NCBI GenBank assembly: GCA_004335835.1
Contig: RWJK01000339.1
Coordinates: 1-33,545 of the forward strand
Source: Scenedesmus sp. ARA3
Taxonomy: Eukaryota > Chlorophyta > Chlorophyceae > Sphaeropleales > Scenedesmaceae
Length of the DNA: 33,545 nucleotides
Direction: 5' to 3'
The notes beneath the pieces were generated by a model. It saw only the letters and a program-made list of their open reading frames with translations, searched no databases and had not been told where the DNA came from. The position numbers were made by a program, and so were the translations under genes. Shown in pieces: positions 1-11,624 of this stretch (the stretch's first letter is position 1; the number at the start of each line of letters is the position of its first letter).

Positions 1-150
1 TGCAACAGGCTGCCGCAGGTTGCCACAGGGTGCAACAGGCTGCCGCAGGTTGCCACAGGGTGCCAAGGGTGCCGGAGAGGGCCAAGGGTGCAGCAGGGTG
101 CCAAGGGTGCCGCAGAGTGCCAAGGGTGCAGCAGGGTGCCAAGGGTGCCC
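1..150. repeat. Minisatellite at window edge
   Basis: A 30-bp unit beginning TGCAACAGGCTGCCGCAGG occurs twice in perfect tandem (1-30, 31-60). It then changes into a run of about five imperfect 19-20-bp units of the type TGCCAAGGGTGCAGCAGGG or TGCCAAGGGTGCCGCAGAG up to about 150. The array probably extends beyond the left edge. No reading frame of note was seen. Confidence 0.85.
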
Positions 151-1679
151 AGTGGTGACATTGACCTACTTATATGCTGCTAGCTGCACATGAGTGCACA
201 ACAGGCACCTCACCCTCGTCAAAACGCCTGAACATACGTGCATGACGTCATAGCTGTGTTGCTGCTGCTGTTGCTGCGCTGCAGCTCACGTGTGAGTCTG
301 TTAAACTGTATAGCCCTCTTCAACCAGGCGTAGCCTCAGCACTTCATGTTGAGTGTCAATGCATTGCACACTGTGCTTCACGCAATGCTGGCAGTCGTGG
401 ATACGTTGTTGGCGGCTGCAGGCCTCCTAGGAGACGTATTGTGCATCACTGGACCTTTCAGTATTACGCACATCGTTTGGCGTTAAACACATCACACTTC
501 AATCATAATTGAGAGGTGTGATGTCTCACTCATGTCCTGAGCCTGAATTGTGTTACAGATCACCCTCGTGCACATCAGTGTTTCTCAAGCCTGCTTCGTA
601 TGAAATTTTGACCCATCCGAGTCGAGTCTGTTTCCGCTTTCCGTCAGAACCCCCTGAATAATTTTACAGGGAAGCGGTCCCCTTCCGCAGGAGCCCCTGT
701 CGTAAGGCGGTGTTGCTGTAAGGGGCGTTTACGGCAGGTGTGCTGATTCAGGGGCCGGGGAAGCCGTGCTTACGTAAAGGGATCCAAATCACTATACGGC
801 AGTTTCCTTTTCCGTAAGTAGTCTCACCGCGTTTCGGTCAGCAGTGCTGCCGTAAGGGCTTGTGCTGGGTTACGTAAGGGGCTTTTACGGTTCTGACTTC
901 AAGCCTGCTGCTGTAAGGGGCGTCTGTCCTGAATCGATACTGTTTATTCCATCCTGTAAGCAATGTTTAATCAAGTGAAGGCAGCACAGTAGTTACCATT
1001 TCAATGCCTTCACACCCAAGCTGCCCCTATATAGGGAATATATTGATCAACAACTTCAAGCTGTTGCTTGAGGCAACACAAGACGATGGCTTGACGTGCA
1101 CTGACATGCCCAGGGCCTGAAAATCCAACCTCAGTGAGGTGAAACAAATTATGACTCTGAGTCAGTTCAGTTGATGGCTTGACAACAATGCCACACAGTC
1201 AATCAGCTGACCAGGTGCTGCAGCGCAGCAGCCTGCTGAGCTGGTCCCAATCCCGAGCCCAATGATGACAACTACGCAACAAAGCAGCCGCTGCAACCGA
1301 CAATCCCGCCGTGACACGCACACAGTACTACAGGTGGTCTAACCCATCTCCCTTCATGTGTGCTGCCAACTTTGATAGCAAACAATTCACCTCACCGCCA
1401 TGATCAGGATGATGCAGGCAACTCGCCACAGTTGAACTGTGACAATCAAACCTGCAGCCAGAGCTGGCAAGCCCCGCAGCCCAGCGCTGCTGCCGCCGAT
1501 CCAAACTGCATACAAGCCGGCCCAGCTGTGCTCAGGACATTGCAGGCAACTGTGACAGCGCTGCAACCCATGTTGCACCATCAACCCTCCACCCACTGCT
1601 GGCACCCCGCAGCGCAGCGCTGCTGCCAACTAAGCTCCGCTTTGTGCACCCCATACTGCATGGACTGCACTGCTTGAGC
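151..1679. other. Non-coding stretch, no gene seen
   Basis: No exon-like open frame was found here. The stretch contains the CGTAAGG/TTACGG motif cluster at 701-960 (listed separately) and a 36-bp segment at 561-596 that recurs at 8046-8082. Short frames at 1360-1677 do not show the GC-rich third positions of the real exons. The right end is the 3' flank of the minus-strand gene ending at 1680. Confidence 0.5.
701..960. repeat. Cluster of CGTAAGG / TTACGG motifs
   Basis: About nine related short motifs lie within 260 bp: CGTAAGGCGG (701), TGTAAGGGGCGTTTACGG (717), TTACGTAAAGG (770), TATACGGC (793), CCGTAAGTAG (812), CCGTAAGGGC (850), TTACGTAAGGGGCTTTTACGG near 870-890, CTGTAAGGGGCG (911) and CTGTAAGC (954). 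Two of them form imperfect inverted repeats (GTAA ... TTAC with a GGGGC centre). Function is unknown. A protein-binding array or the remnant of a small inverted-repeat element would both fit. Confidence 0.55.
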
Positions 1680-3667
1680 CTACTCTGCAGTCGGGCTCAC
1701 GATCGGGATCTTGGTGTTCGGCATGGTTGCCGCACGCTCCTCCAGCTTGACCAGCATGTCCTTGATGCCCGGCCAGTGGCAGCAGCCCTTGTTGGGGCCG
1801 TCTATCAGGGGGTCGTCCAGCCTGTTCTTCATCTGCAAGACCAGAGGCAGTGGGTATGGTGGGTGAGCAGCTGTTGCTGTGCAGTGATTGTGCAAGCGCG
1901 AGGCAAGTCATGTCCAGTTCACCAGCACAGGCAGGTTGTGACGAGACAGAACAACGCACTGGAGAGTAGGGCAGGTTGATCATTGCTCTTATTGCGTTGC
2001 ACAATGCGTCCTGGCTGTCATGGCTGTTGACCACATAGCAGTTCTTTAGCCGACACCAGCCACGCATATGGTCACCATATCAACATGGTGTTGGCTGATG
2101 GAGAAGTGACAGCATGCCAGGCGTCAACTGGCATCGCCATTTCATGGGGTCCGCACCTTGAACAGCACGATTGCCAGCTGCTGCATGGTCACCTCCGGCA
2201 TGGCTGCCTCGTCCTTGAAGCCGGAGCTCCGGCGCTCGAGCGGGTCTTGTTGACGAGCTGCCTGTGGAAGACGACTGCGAGCGCCAGCCGGATGGCAAAG
2301 CGGTCTGCCAGCTCTGTGATTCTGCAGAAGCCCCACTCGCGCCACTCTGCAAACAACAGTGACGTGTAGCGGCATAAAATGTTACATCGTTAATTTTGCG
2401 GCCCCAACACATGGCACACACTGCAGGAACCTGTAACAGGAGCCGAGTACACTTGCTGCTTAGCCTCGTCGTCACTCCCTGAGCTGTTCAGCCGTACAAG
2501 CACTGCGGCGCACAACCACTGGCTGCCACATAACTTTTCCTCTGCCAAGAATGATTGCATGGTCAATGCCACTCTGCGACACTGACTCCATCCCTTATGC
2601 CACTCCGTGACACCCGTCAATTTCTACCTGACAGCTCCCATCACTGTACAAGTACACACCTATGTGCCAAATGCACAGTCACGTAACTGCCCTCATGCTG
2701 TACTGATGTACCGACAACACTGCTACTGCTGCTCCAGTACTACAGCCATTCCTCCTCAAACCCTGACACTGCCTACGAACCCGCTGCTACCGCCGCACCA
2801 TGTGCAAGGCTGCATGACGAGATAGATGTCACCGCCGCACCATGTGCAAGGCTGCATAACTGCATGGCTACTGGCAACGTCCTTCCACTGCCTTCATACG
2901 AGTCAGCTGCTGCTTCCGAGACACTGCCGCTGCACCATGTGCTACAAAGCACCATGTGCATCGCTGCACAGCGCTGGTCTCAGCCAACACGATCACAGGC
3001 ACGCCATCAGCGGCCACACTCTCCCCCCAGAGGCAGGCTGAGAGCAACCCGAAAGCAACAGAAACCCCAAGCAAAACCAAAGCACTAGCCCAGGCGGCAC
3101 GCGCTGCACTGCAGTGGTAACACTTACGCCATGCACTGCACACCAGACACCCTCACACACCAAACTGGAGACCCAACAGCGTGCAACAGCGCTGCCAGTG
3201 CACAAGTGCAGACAGCGGCTGCGACGCCGAGGGTTCAGAGTACAGCAGTGCGGCAGTGACGCAAACACAGTGATGTCACGCCACAACACACTACAGACGG
3301 CTCTCAATCTTCAGTTTGTGCGTGCTTGAATCGCCAGCTGTTACGTAGGCCCTTGGGCAGCAGCAGTCATGCAGCCATGCACACTGCACATGCGGTTGTT
3401 CAAGCGCCGCGCAGGCACAAGCAAGCTGCAGCATGACAGGTGCACTTAGTAGGGGAGTCACAGCAACAGTCATGGCAGGTGGCCCTCACAGCAGTCTGCA
3501 AACAACACATTCTGCAGAAACCTGCATGGTGTACCCAGCTCAAGTACACATTACCCCTGACCTGTGTTCTTCGTTGTCAGCGCAGTCTTGAAGCTGTCCA
3601 GCCGTCCAGTCCATGGTGTGCTCTGCTTCGGCAATGAGGATGTCCTCCAGGTGCTCCTTGACAAACT
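1680..3667 (-). CDS. Unrecognised multi-exon gene (3' part), with a probable frameshift
   Basis: I do not recognise the product. Minus-strand exons that look coding: 3562-3667 (contains EFVKEHLEDILIAEAEHTMD), 2476-2541 (GKVMWQPVVVRRSAC...), 2157-2346, and the terminal exon 1680-1832, which starts MKNRLDDPLIDGPNKG and stops at a TAG at 1680-1682. Intron borders are GT-AG except the 2347-2475 intron, which needs a frame-incompatible junction. Inside 2157-2346 the best coding frame changes near 2242-2244 (a GGG run on the plus strand). The first half reads ELADRFAIRLALAVVFHRQL with GC-rich third positions; the second half, in the next frame, reads FKDEAAMPEVTMQQLAIVLFK. A single missing base would reconcile them. 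The 5' end was not found. Open stretches at about 3940-4060 and 4290-4490 on this strand may be further exons. No homology can be claimed. Confidence 0.4.
2789..2856. repeat. Direct repeat, 27 bp
   Basis: A segment beginning ACCGCCGCACCATGTGCAAG occurs at about 2789-2815 and again at about 2830-2856, separated by roughly 14 bp. Shorter related pieces (GCACCATGTGC) recur at about 2932 and 2948. It lies in the long intron or gap between minus-strand exons 2541 and 3562. No function is visible. Confidence 0.7.
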
Positions 3668-4657
3668 CTGTGAAGCAGCAGAAGGAACAGCTTTTGGAGC
3701 TTCCGGAGGTGGCTGCTGCGATGCGCAACCCAGGGCAGCTGCAGGTCTGTTTGTTTGTGTTGGCGGCTGTATTGCTTGTTGGTTAGCGCCTTGAGCGGCA
3801 TCAGTTGCAGTTACAACCACAAGGCAAAGCTAGTTTAGCGCGGGCATGTCCTGGTTCTGTCAAGCAGTTCGCTATTGGAGCCACAAAGCAATGCTGGTGA
3901 CAGCACAAGCCATGCAGAGGATGATCTTAATGCAGGCAGTCGGTCTGGCAACACGAACACATGATGTGGAAAGCCTTGCTGTATCTGGCTGTAAGGCCGC
4001 CTGTTACAGCTGCGCGGCAATACATCTTGAGTGCCAGTGCCATCCAGGTCGGGAACCTAAACAGGCGCTTTAACAATATAGCTAGGCTAAACCCATATGT
4101 CCCAGCATGTGACAATGGCAGTGTCGACTAAAACACAGCAGACATTGTTCTCACCCGTTAGCGTGTTCTTACGGCTTACAGTCACGGTCTGCACGCGAGT
4201 CTCTTATCTGCGCATCTGCTCTGGGGACCAGCGGTGTTCGAAAAGTTCAGGTGCTTTTGAGTGGGTGACCCATACACAGAACACCTCAGGACGCCAATAA
4301 CAATTCCAAAAGTGTTGCAAGGCCATCGAGCAGTGTCGACCTGCCCACTGTTGGTTCAGGCAACCAGGTAATTTGCCATTGCCAGCGCATCCGCTCCAGG
4401 CGAACCACGAACGCATATTGGAGTGCGTTGAGGTGCCTTTTAGTTTTCCATGCATGAGCTTGTTCGTGCTGCAGCATACAACAAGGGTCGAACAACAGCA
4501 GCAAGGCAAGGACTGGGCATCCCACCCCGTTCTGCAGGGGTTTTCCATCCTGCTCTTTATTTCTGACATCCAACCACGTTTCAAAGTCTATGTGTGTGTG
4601 TGTGCTGCAGGGCAGGCGCTCTTGGTCACACCATCAGCAGCAGCAGCAGGCCACAAG
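3668..4657. other. Region between two divergent unrecognised genes
   Basis: The minus-strand gene ending at 1680 and the plus-strand gene starting at 4658 point away from each other across this stretch. It may hold the minus-strand gene's 5' exons. On the minus strand a frame after a TTTAG acceptor near 4060 reads FPTWMALALKMYCRAAVTGG, and a frame after a CTGCAG near 4470 stays open for about 60 codons. Neither could be tied to a donor with confidence. No promoter element was recognised. Confidence 0.3.
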
Positions 4658-7600
4658 ATGTCCCTGCGGTGGTTCAAGGGACCTGATGGTGATCCCTTTC
4701 AAGTTCAATGTGCGGCAGGCATCCATATACCCAGGATTGCTGACACGCTGGACCTTAAGGCCAGTGGACTGAAGCTTAACGGCGTGGTCGTGGATTTCAA
4801 CGGCAGCACCGGCTACATGCTTGACATAGCCTTCCTTGCTGATCTTGGTGCCACGCGTGAGTCAGCAATCCAAGTGACTGGCCAGCCAGCAGGTGAGCCG
4901 TCAGCAATCAACTGCGCGTGCTTAAAGGGTTGTGCACGTCTCCACAAGACCGCCATGCCTCCAGCCACCTTATTGCTGCTTGATGTGTCCAGCGGGCAGT
5001 GCATCACATGTCCCACAAGCAGCACACTGGCATGGCGACCTGCTCCGTGTGAAGAAGTGTGCAAGCAGTTCCAAGTTGTCAAGGGCTCCACAAGCAGCAG
5101 TCACTATGTGTAACACAGCCTTCATCCTGCACTCCTGTGTGCTGCATGGCCCCAAGCTTTGTCTTTGCCCTGTGCAATCTTGTTTGACCTTTGCTGTGCT
5201 TCATGCCGCTGCTTTGCTGGGCTTCTACCGATTACCCACAACAGCAGGTGAGATGCTGCCTGGTGTTGTGCTGGTGCTGCTGGCTCTTGATGTTGATGCA
5301 GTCATTGGGTCCAGTTTGGTACAGTTTTTGACAGTCTGCATCACCTGCTGCTGCCTGTCAAGCCAGCAACAACCCATTCAGCAGCACTCCTCGGGCACCA
5401 AGAGTGCCTGCACCAGAGGCATTAACTGCTACAGGCCAGCAGGAGGCAGCGCTGCACCAGCACCTTGCACTTCTTTGTGCTGCAGCGTGATAGGCCTTCT
5501 GTAGCACGAGACAGAGGTTGTCATTGGAATCTCAAGCTGCATCTGTGTATTGCCCTGCTCGCGTGGTGCTGCATGTTCACCGCTCCCGCCTGGCTTCTTT
5601 CCCATCCCTCCTGCAGCAGCAGGTGAGTCTTACAAGCTTAAGTGCTGTCAGGCTGCATAACCTTTGTTTGAATGTGCAGCAGTAGTGTGTGTGAGTCAAT
5701 GCCTGGGGAGTTGCTGCATGCACACTGCCTGCTCTGTCTGCTTGTGGCCACCATGGAGACCACCAGCATGTGCAAAGTTCACTCCTTTTATTGCACATGA
5801 GGCTGTCCACGCTTGTTGAGCACACGTTAACTGTGTCCGCTGCTGCGCCGGTATTTCAGCGACACAATCATTCACCCGTGCTGCGTGTCCTGCCTGTGCT
5901 TCCTTGACGATGCCTTCTTGCGTTGTGCTTTTCAACGGACCCAGGACCAACAGCAGGTGAGGGGCATCTTGCCGTGATGCTTTCGGCCAGCATGAGCAGC
6001 CACTGCATGTGGAGCAGCCGTTGTACAACTTGCTGCAGCAGCAAGAGTACCACATAGGCAGCATGCTGCGTCCCCCTCTGCACACTGCAACAGTGGTTTG
6101 CTTTTGCTGCGCCGCTGTAGTGTGGCGGCTCCTGTGTGGAGCCTGCATGCCCCGTGTAAGCTGCTTTTTGGTCATTTCTGTGCTGCGTTTTTTGCCCCTG
6201 TGCACGGACCCTTCATGTCTCCCTCCTGCGTGTCATGCGGTGGTGCCTCCAACATGCACCCCTGTTTCGCAATCCTATGTGCACTCGCCTGCCCCTGCTG
6301 CCCTGGTTGCTTGTCATGTAGGTGGGCCCAAGATGCGCACTGCCATGGATGATATCATGGACGTATACTGTGCGGCAGTGCGTGTGTTGACCAAAAGGGC
6401 TCTTAGCAGTGACCATGAGCATGTCAAGGCTCATTAAGGCCACACCCACTGCCCAGGCATCGAGCATACCGTCGCATGCAGGCCCCACTTGTATTCTGTG
6501 TTGCTGTGGTGTGGGTGTTGTTGCGTGTAACAACTCAGCCAACAAGTTGTTTAGTGTGGCTGCTGTTGCCATGAAGTCGCCACTGCTGCCACCGCTGCTT
6601 AGCATTTTGTCAACGACAGTTGCATGAGCCCATGTGAACTATAACACCTGAGTTTGTCATGTTGCGCAGGGGACTTCCCTGTATTACGCTGGGTCCCACC
6701 CTTCCTGGTGGTGTTGGTGGCCGGGGTGCTGCTCATCACTTCCGTGCAAAAGCATGGTTTGGCAGCTCTGACACCCACCCCCTTTTGGGGCTGGTTGGGG
6801 TTGTTGGGTGTCTGGGGAGCTGCGGTGACAGCTCTGGATGCTGAAACAACCCTGGTTGTGGCTCGTTCAGTTGTTGGCCCGAGTTGTCAAATGGGGCACA
6901 GAGAAGCCCCGGGTGATGGTGATGGTGATGATGGTATATATTCTCGTGGGTGGTATGGTTGTGCTGCTGCTGTACAAAAGCGGCGTCCTGACTCGTGCCT
7001 CGACGTTTGTGTAAGTCACAGAGTGTCGCACTACGGCAACATGATGTTGCAGAGTGCAGAATGCAATTTGTAAATTTTGAATGGTTGGACCCTAGGAGAT
7101 TGTCCTTTGGCGGAATTCTGCTGGTAGGGCCACACACTAATGAGTAGAATGTACAACCATTGATGCCAGGGCTTCCGGAGATGCATCTGCGGTGCAGTCC
7201 TGGACCACTGCACTGAGCTGTGGCAGGCCACGAATCCTTGTGGGATGCCCAGATGCCCTCCTTACACATGAATGTTCCTCACTGTTTCACATGTTTGTGC
7301 CACCTGCTATGCCAAATGACACGTTCTCCATCACCAGACTGGGCACTAGTGCCCCTCAGTACTGAGGGGGCTGCCTGGTTCCTGATGATCTTGGTGCCAG
7401 CCCATGTTCTCTCTGCTACCCCGCCGGGGTGGCGTCACCTTGTGGCGCGGGGTTGCGGTTTTGGCAGACTGGTAACGAGGCCAGATATCTCATTGATGGG
7501 CTCATGTCGGGCTGGCCCAGCCCCTCGGTGGGGTGGTGTTGTGAGATGGTCACTAGGGTGTTCCCTGATATCAGCAAATCACAAGGCTGAGTGCATAGGC

Positions 7601-8663
7601 ATGCTGGGGCTCTGCTTGGTCACATTTTGCTGTGGACCTTGGTATAAAGACAGCCTGCAGGCTTGGCAGCGTGCTCGGTGTCCATTGCTGGATGGTTGGA
7701 GCTACATCGTGATAGACCCCAACATGTTGTACATGCTGTACAGCACTGCAGCTGCAACCACTACTCTATATCTTGATAGGAGACTACGTGACATGGATAG
7801 GAGACGCACCACGTGCCCATATCAGAGTCTGCAGCATGGCGTGACTGTTACGACTGAACTTGTGCTATGACACAGACTTTGCAAATGCCTTGCTGCTGGA
7901 GCTGCAGCGCACACTCTGCATGTCACGTCGCGTGTGATGGTGGCACATGCTGGGCGCACATCATCAGCATGCTGTTTACAGTAGGGCCCTACAGCAACGG
8001 TGCTCATGATCAGTTGCGGCTGTTTCTGGTGCACCAATGCCGTCACCCCTCGTGCACATCAGTATTTCTCAAGTCTGCTTGCCTCTCATGCGCTGCATGG
8101 CAGTAGAGCAGCAGCTGCCGCAGCGGCTGAGAAGCGCACCACTGCGTCGGAAAAATGAAGAAGCGCTTCATGCGCAGTGCGCTAGCGCCACTGAGACTGT
8201 CCGCACTTGTGAACTTTGGCACATCACTAGTAGTGCTGGTGGTTCTATTGGTCTGTTTTGAGGTTTTGAGTGCCCTGTGTCTGCACATTGTGCCTGTCCC
8301 TGGATCCCCGAAGGAACAGGTGCCCCACTTTGATGTGTGCAACTGGTTCCAATCTCGACTCCTCTGCCAGTCATGCTCCTCTGCCAGTCATGGTACAGAA
8401 GCCGAGATCTAGCCTCGCCTAAGCCTTCGCCCAGGAATGCTTGCTGAGGATCACAAAGCGTGGTTACCAACAGCTCTGCCGGACAGATGCGGTTGTTCCT
8501 CGAGCTGCGGAACCCTGGTGACGTGGACGCCAACAGTTACACGCAAGCCCCCACCGCTCCTCGCAAGCCTCAAGTGGTTGCAACCGCAATTGAGGGCACC
8601 CTGCTCCGCACCAAGCCGCCTCTGCCCCGCACCGCCAAACCTTTTACAGGGGTTCACAACTGA
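4658..8663 (+). CDS. Unrecognised multi-exon gene with hydrophobic segments (tentative model)
   Basis: The product is not recognised and the exon chain is incomplete. The likely first exon starts at ATG 4658 (MSLRWFKGPDGDPFQVQC...) and ends at a GTGAGT donor at 4857 or a GTGAGC donor at 4893, both leaving phase 1. Later coding-like pieces: 6322-6411 (GPKMRTAMDDIMDVYCAAVR, acceptor TGTAG, phase-compatible), 6670 onward (after GCGCAG; LRWVPPFLVVLVAGVLLIT, hydrophobic), 6832-7010 (after GACAG, before GTAAGT; a second hydrophobic helix MVYILVGGMVVLLLY), 7468 onward (after TTGGCAG; TGNEARYLIDGLMSGW) and a terminal exon from 8487 (or 8474) to a TGA at 8661-8663 with strongly GC-rich third positions. 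The pieces may belong to one multi-pass membrane protein or to two genes. The DPFQVQCAAGIHI start faintly resembles ubiquitin-like or Crinkler-type N-termini, but this is too weak to name. Confidence 0.35.
4893..6321. other. Long intron or unresolved exon region
   Basis: This 1.4-kb stretch follows the first exon of the plus-strand gene. It contains three further sites of the form CAGCAGGTGAG at about 5240, 5616 and 5949, resembling the donor at about 4890 and spaced 330-380 bp apart. Each could end a small exon, but I could not define convincing acceptors with matching phases. No other gene was seen on either strand. Confidence 0.35.
7591..8486. other. Unresolved region upstream of the terminal exon
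   Basis: Probably intronic or with undefined exons of the plus-strand gene. It holds the second copy of the 36-bp dispersed repeat (8046-8082). A frame starting at 8155 encodes a hydrophobic stretch (FGTSLVVLVVLLVCFEVLSA). A competing frame after a GGCAG at 8103 reads VEQQLPQRLRSAPLRRKNEE. These overlap and cannot both be coding; neither is tied to a splice chain. Confidence 0.3.
8359..8392. repeat. Perfect 17-bp tandem duplication
   Basis: The 17-mer CTCCTCTGCCAGTCATG occurs twice back to back (8359-8375 and 8376-8392). It is too short to be a known element and fits the general excess of short tandem duplications in this window. Confidence 0.9.
8644..8648 (-). terminator. Candidate poly(A) signal (TGTAA) of the S9 oligopeptidase gene
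   Basis: TTACA on the plus strand is TGTAA on the minus strand, the usual green-algal poly(A) signal. It lies 149 nt past the oligopeptidase stop codon. It falls inside the proposed terminal exon of the convergent plus-strand gene, so the two transcripts would overlap at their 3' ends. Confidence 0.4.
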
Positions 8664-8796
8664 GTGACACAGGTACCCTACACAAAAGGCTGCACAGCCA
8701 CAGACCCGCCGGGCGCGGGCTGCAGCCATGCCGCACAGCTCGCAGAGCAGGCTGCCTGTCAATGCCAGCACGCATTTCACACACGCCTGTCATGCG

Positions 8797-8927
8797 TCAG
8801 TGGCTGCTGCTGCACCCGTGCCCCTCATTCACAGCTTCCTGCAGGAATGCCAGCTTGAAAGCAGACTCCTTGGTGTCTTGCTCAAACGCTAGGTGCCCGC
8901 CAGGAAGCACCCGCAGCAGCAACAAGG

Positions 8928-8961
<34 letters not shown>

Positions 8962-9077
8962 TTGGTTGTTGACACTGCTTAGGCGCCGCAAGCGTGCAAG
9001 CACTTTCACAGGGTTGTCTATTGGCACCTCCACGTCGTGCAGTGCTGCCCTGATCAGCACATGTGGCAGCACCACAA

Positions 9078-9114
<37 letters not shown>

Positions 9115-11587
9115 ACCACCCAGTGATCCTGCAGTTGCTTCGGTTGGGCCGTAGCCCGCTGCCTCCCCTACAGCAGCTGGATCTATCTCTGCTTCGTGCT
9201 GCTGCTGCTGCTGCTGGGGTTCAGGGTCAGGGTACAGCATCTGCTCCAGCAGGTCATACGGCGTCCAAGACGCAATGCTGCTGTACACCTGATGGCAGTG
9301 ACATTCACAGCACCAGGATTTGTGGCACAAACATGTCGACGGTTGATAAGGTATCAACTTCAAGGCACCTGCCGTGTCTAGCAAGTGCTGTTGTGGTGTG
9401 TCTCCCAGTCTTGGTCTCGTATCTGGCATATGGATTACTGCAACCTGCATGCATGCTGTCTGATGACCTGCTGACTACGCGCTCATGGTCCAGCTATGCC
9501 TCGCCACCCACCTGCTCATCATCAGCAGCTGGCCCTATCTCCAGCCGGCCACCCCTTGGTGCAGCAGCTTGCATGCACACTGTCTACCTGTTGACTTGAC
9601 ACCCACAGCTGCACAAGTCAGGTTTCTTGCACTCACCTGTGCATCTGCAGCAGCTGGCCCCAGCTCCAATTCTCCATCCCCTCTGTGCAGCAGCAGGCCC
9701 AGGGGGTCCAGGCAGGGCACGGTCAGCACGGCAGCAGCAAACCAGCCCGGCTGCTGCAGCAGCACTGAAGCAGCCAGCCAACCGCCAGCAGAGGAGCCCT
9801 GCAGACACAGGGAGCTGCACATGCCAGCCTGCAGGGCAGCAGAAAACACCATGGACAAAACCACCAGTGTCAGAGCACGAGCAGCTGCAGGTGTGTAGCT
9901 GGCAGTGCATGATCAGCCACCACCTCGCCCGCTGTTGCTTTGCTGCCTGAACTCTGCAGCAACTATCTGCCATGCCAGCCGCTGTCCCACACATCGCATC
10001 ACCTACACAAGCACGGGCTCATCAACACTCAATCCAACACGTGCCTCACCTGCCTCACAAAGCTGGCCACAGCCGCCAAGTCAGCCACACTTGTTGGTTC
10101 GCCCAGGCCCCTGCCTGCCTCATCCCACCGCCTGCCCAGCCAGCCGCCATCATGCAAATCTCAATGCAGAATTCCAAGCCACACTTGCAGTTCTCCCTCT
10201 GTCGACACTCTGCCTTGCCAGCTGCTGCCTTCACCTTTAAACCCTTGCCACAAGCACAATAATTAAAAATGACATCAAGAAAAGCAACTCACTTGCTTCA
10301 TGAAGATTGCAACAGCCGCTAAGTCAGCCACTCCAGTTGGCTTGCCCAGGCCCCTGCCTGCCTCAGCCCAGGCCCTGCCCAGCCAGCCGCCGCCGCGCAC
10401 ATGTGCTACAGCCAGTAGCCAGCCGCCATCCAGCCGCTGTAGCAGCTCGGGATCAAATGCTACAGCCTCACGGATGCCGTAGGAGCCGTAGCAGGACAGC
10501 AGCATGGGAGGTGGGCTGCCTGCTGCTGCTGCTGCTGCTGCTGCATCACCGCTGCCACTGCTACTGCTGCTGCTGCTGCTGCTGCTGGTGGAGGCGCCTT
10601 GATCACTGCATGAAACTGCTGCATGCTGGGATGCTGCCAATGCTGCTGCTTCCAGCAGTTGCTGTGGAAGGTGTGCCTCTTGCCTGTTCCAGGCAAGTGA
10701 TACCGGAATGAGTGCGCCATCTGCTGCTGGCACACGCAGCTGCAGAGTGTCATAATTGCTCTGGTCAAAGCCTGCTAGCAAAGACTGCAGTTGCTGCAAG
10801 CTGAAGCCTGAACCTGTGCTACCAGCAGCTGCTGTTTCTGCAAAGGTTGTCTGCTGCTCCTGTTGCTGCTGCTGCTGCTGCTGTGCTGCCAGCTGTTGTA
10901 AGTTCACGGTGAGCCTGGAAACTGGCCGCACTAGGGAGGTGAACTCAATGTGAAGTTCACCACAGGCATGATGCCAGCTGGCATGATTGACCTGGAAGAA
11001 TGCATCAGGAATAGGCAAAACACAGCAGGACTGCAGCTGCAGTGCTGCTGTTGCTTGATGTATTGACAGTCCTGCTGCTACATGCTGCTGCTGCTGCTGC
11101 TGCTGTTGTCCTGGCACAGGGCTATCAGGCTGTACACAATCCAGGACGTCTTCTGGTGGGTGGCTGGGCAGTTGCAAGGTGTACAGCTGTGCATGCAGCA
11201 GCTGCCGCACAAGCTTTGCTCCGTACTGCCACTCCTGCTGCTCCGTGCGGTGCTCAAACCCCAAAACTCCCAGCTGCGCCACACTACTGCTGCTGCTGCT
11301 GCTGTCAAAGCCATCGGTGTGGTGGCGTGTGGTGTCTGTGTGCTGCTGGCACACAAAGGCAGCCTCTAAGAACAAGCGAGGCTGAGGTGGCAGCAGCAAC
11401 TGCCAATCCAGCTGCTGCTGCTGCTGCTGCCGCTGCTGCTGCTGCTGCTGGTGCTGCTGGTGCTGCCTACCAAGCAGCAGCATGCCTTCTGGCATTGCTG
11501 CACAGCTGCGCCTGGCCAGCAACCAGCCGCCATCTAGCACAGTCACAGCCAGCCGTGCAGTAGGATCATCGTCACCAGCTGCTACCA

Positions 11588-11624
<37 letters not shown>

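Noticed and set aside
1..150. Possible CRISPR-like array
   Set aside because: Units are contiguous and degenerate with no unique spacers, and the surrounding DNA is eukaryotic; it is a minisatellite.
5696..6205. 169-codon minus-strand open frame
   Set aside because: No motif, poor codon character, and it overlaps the intron-like region of the plus-strand gene.
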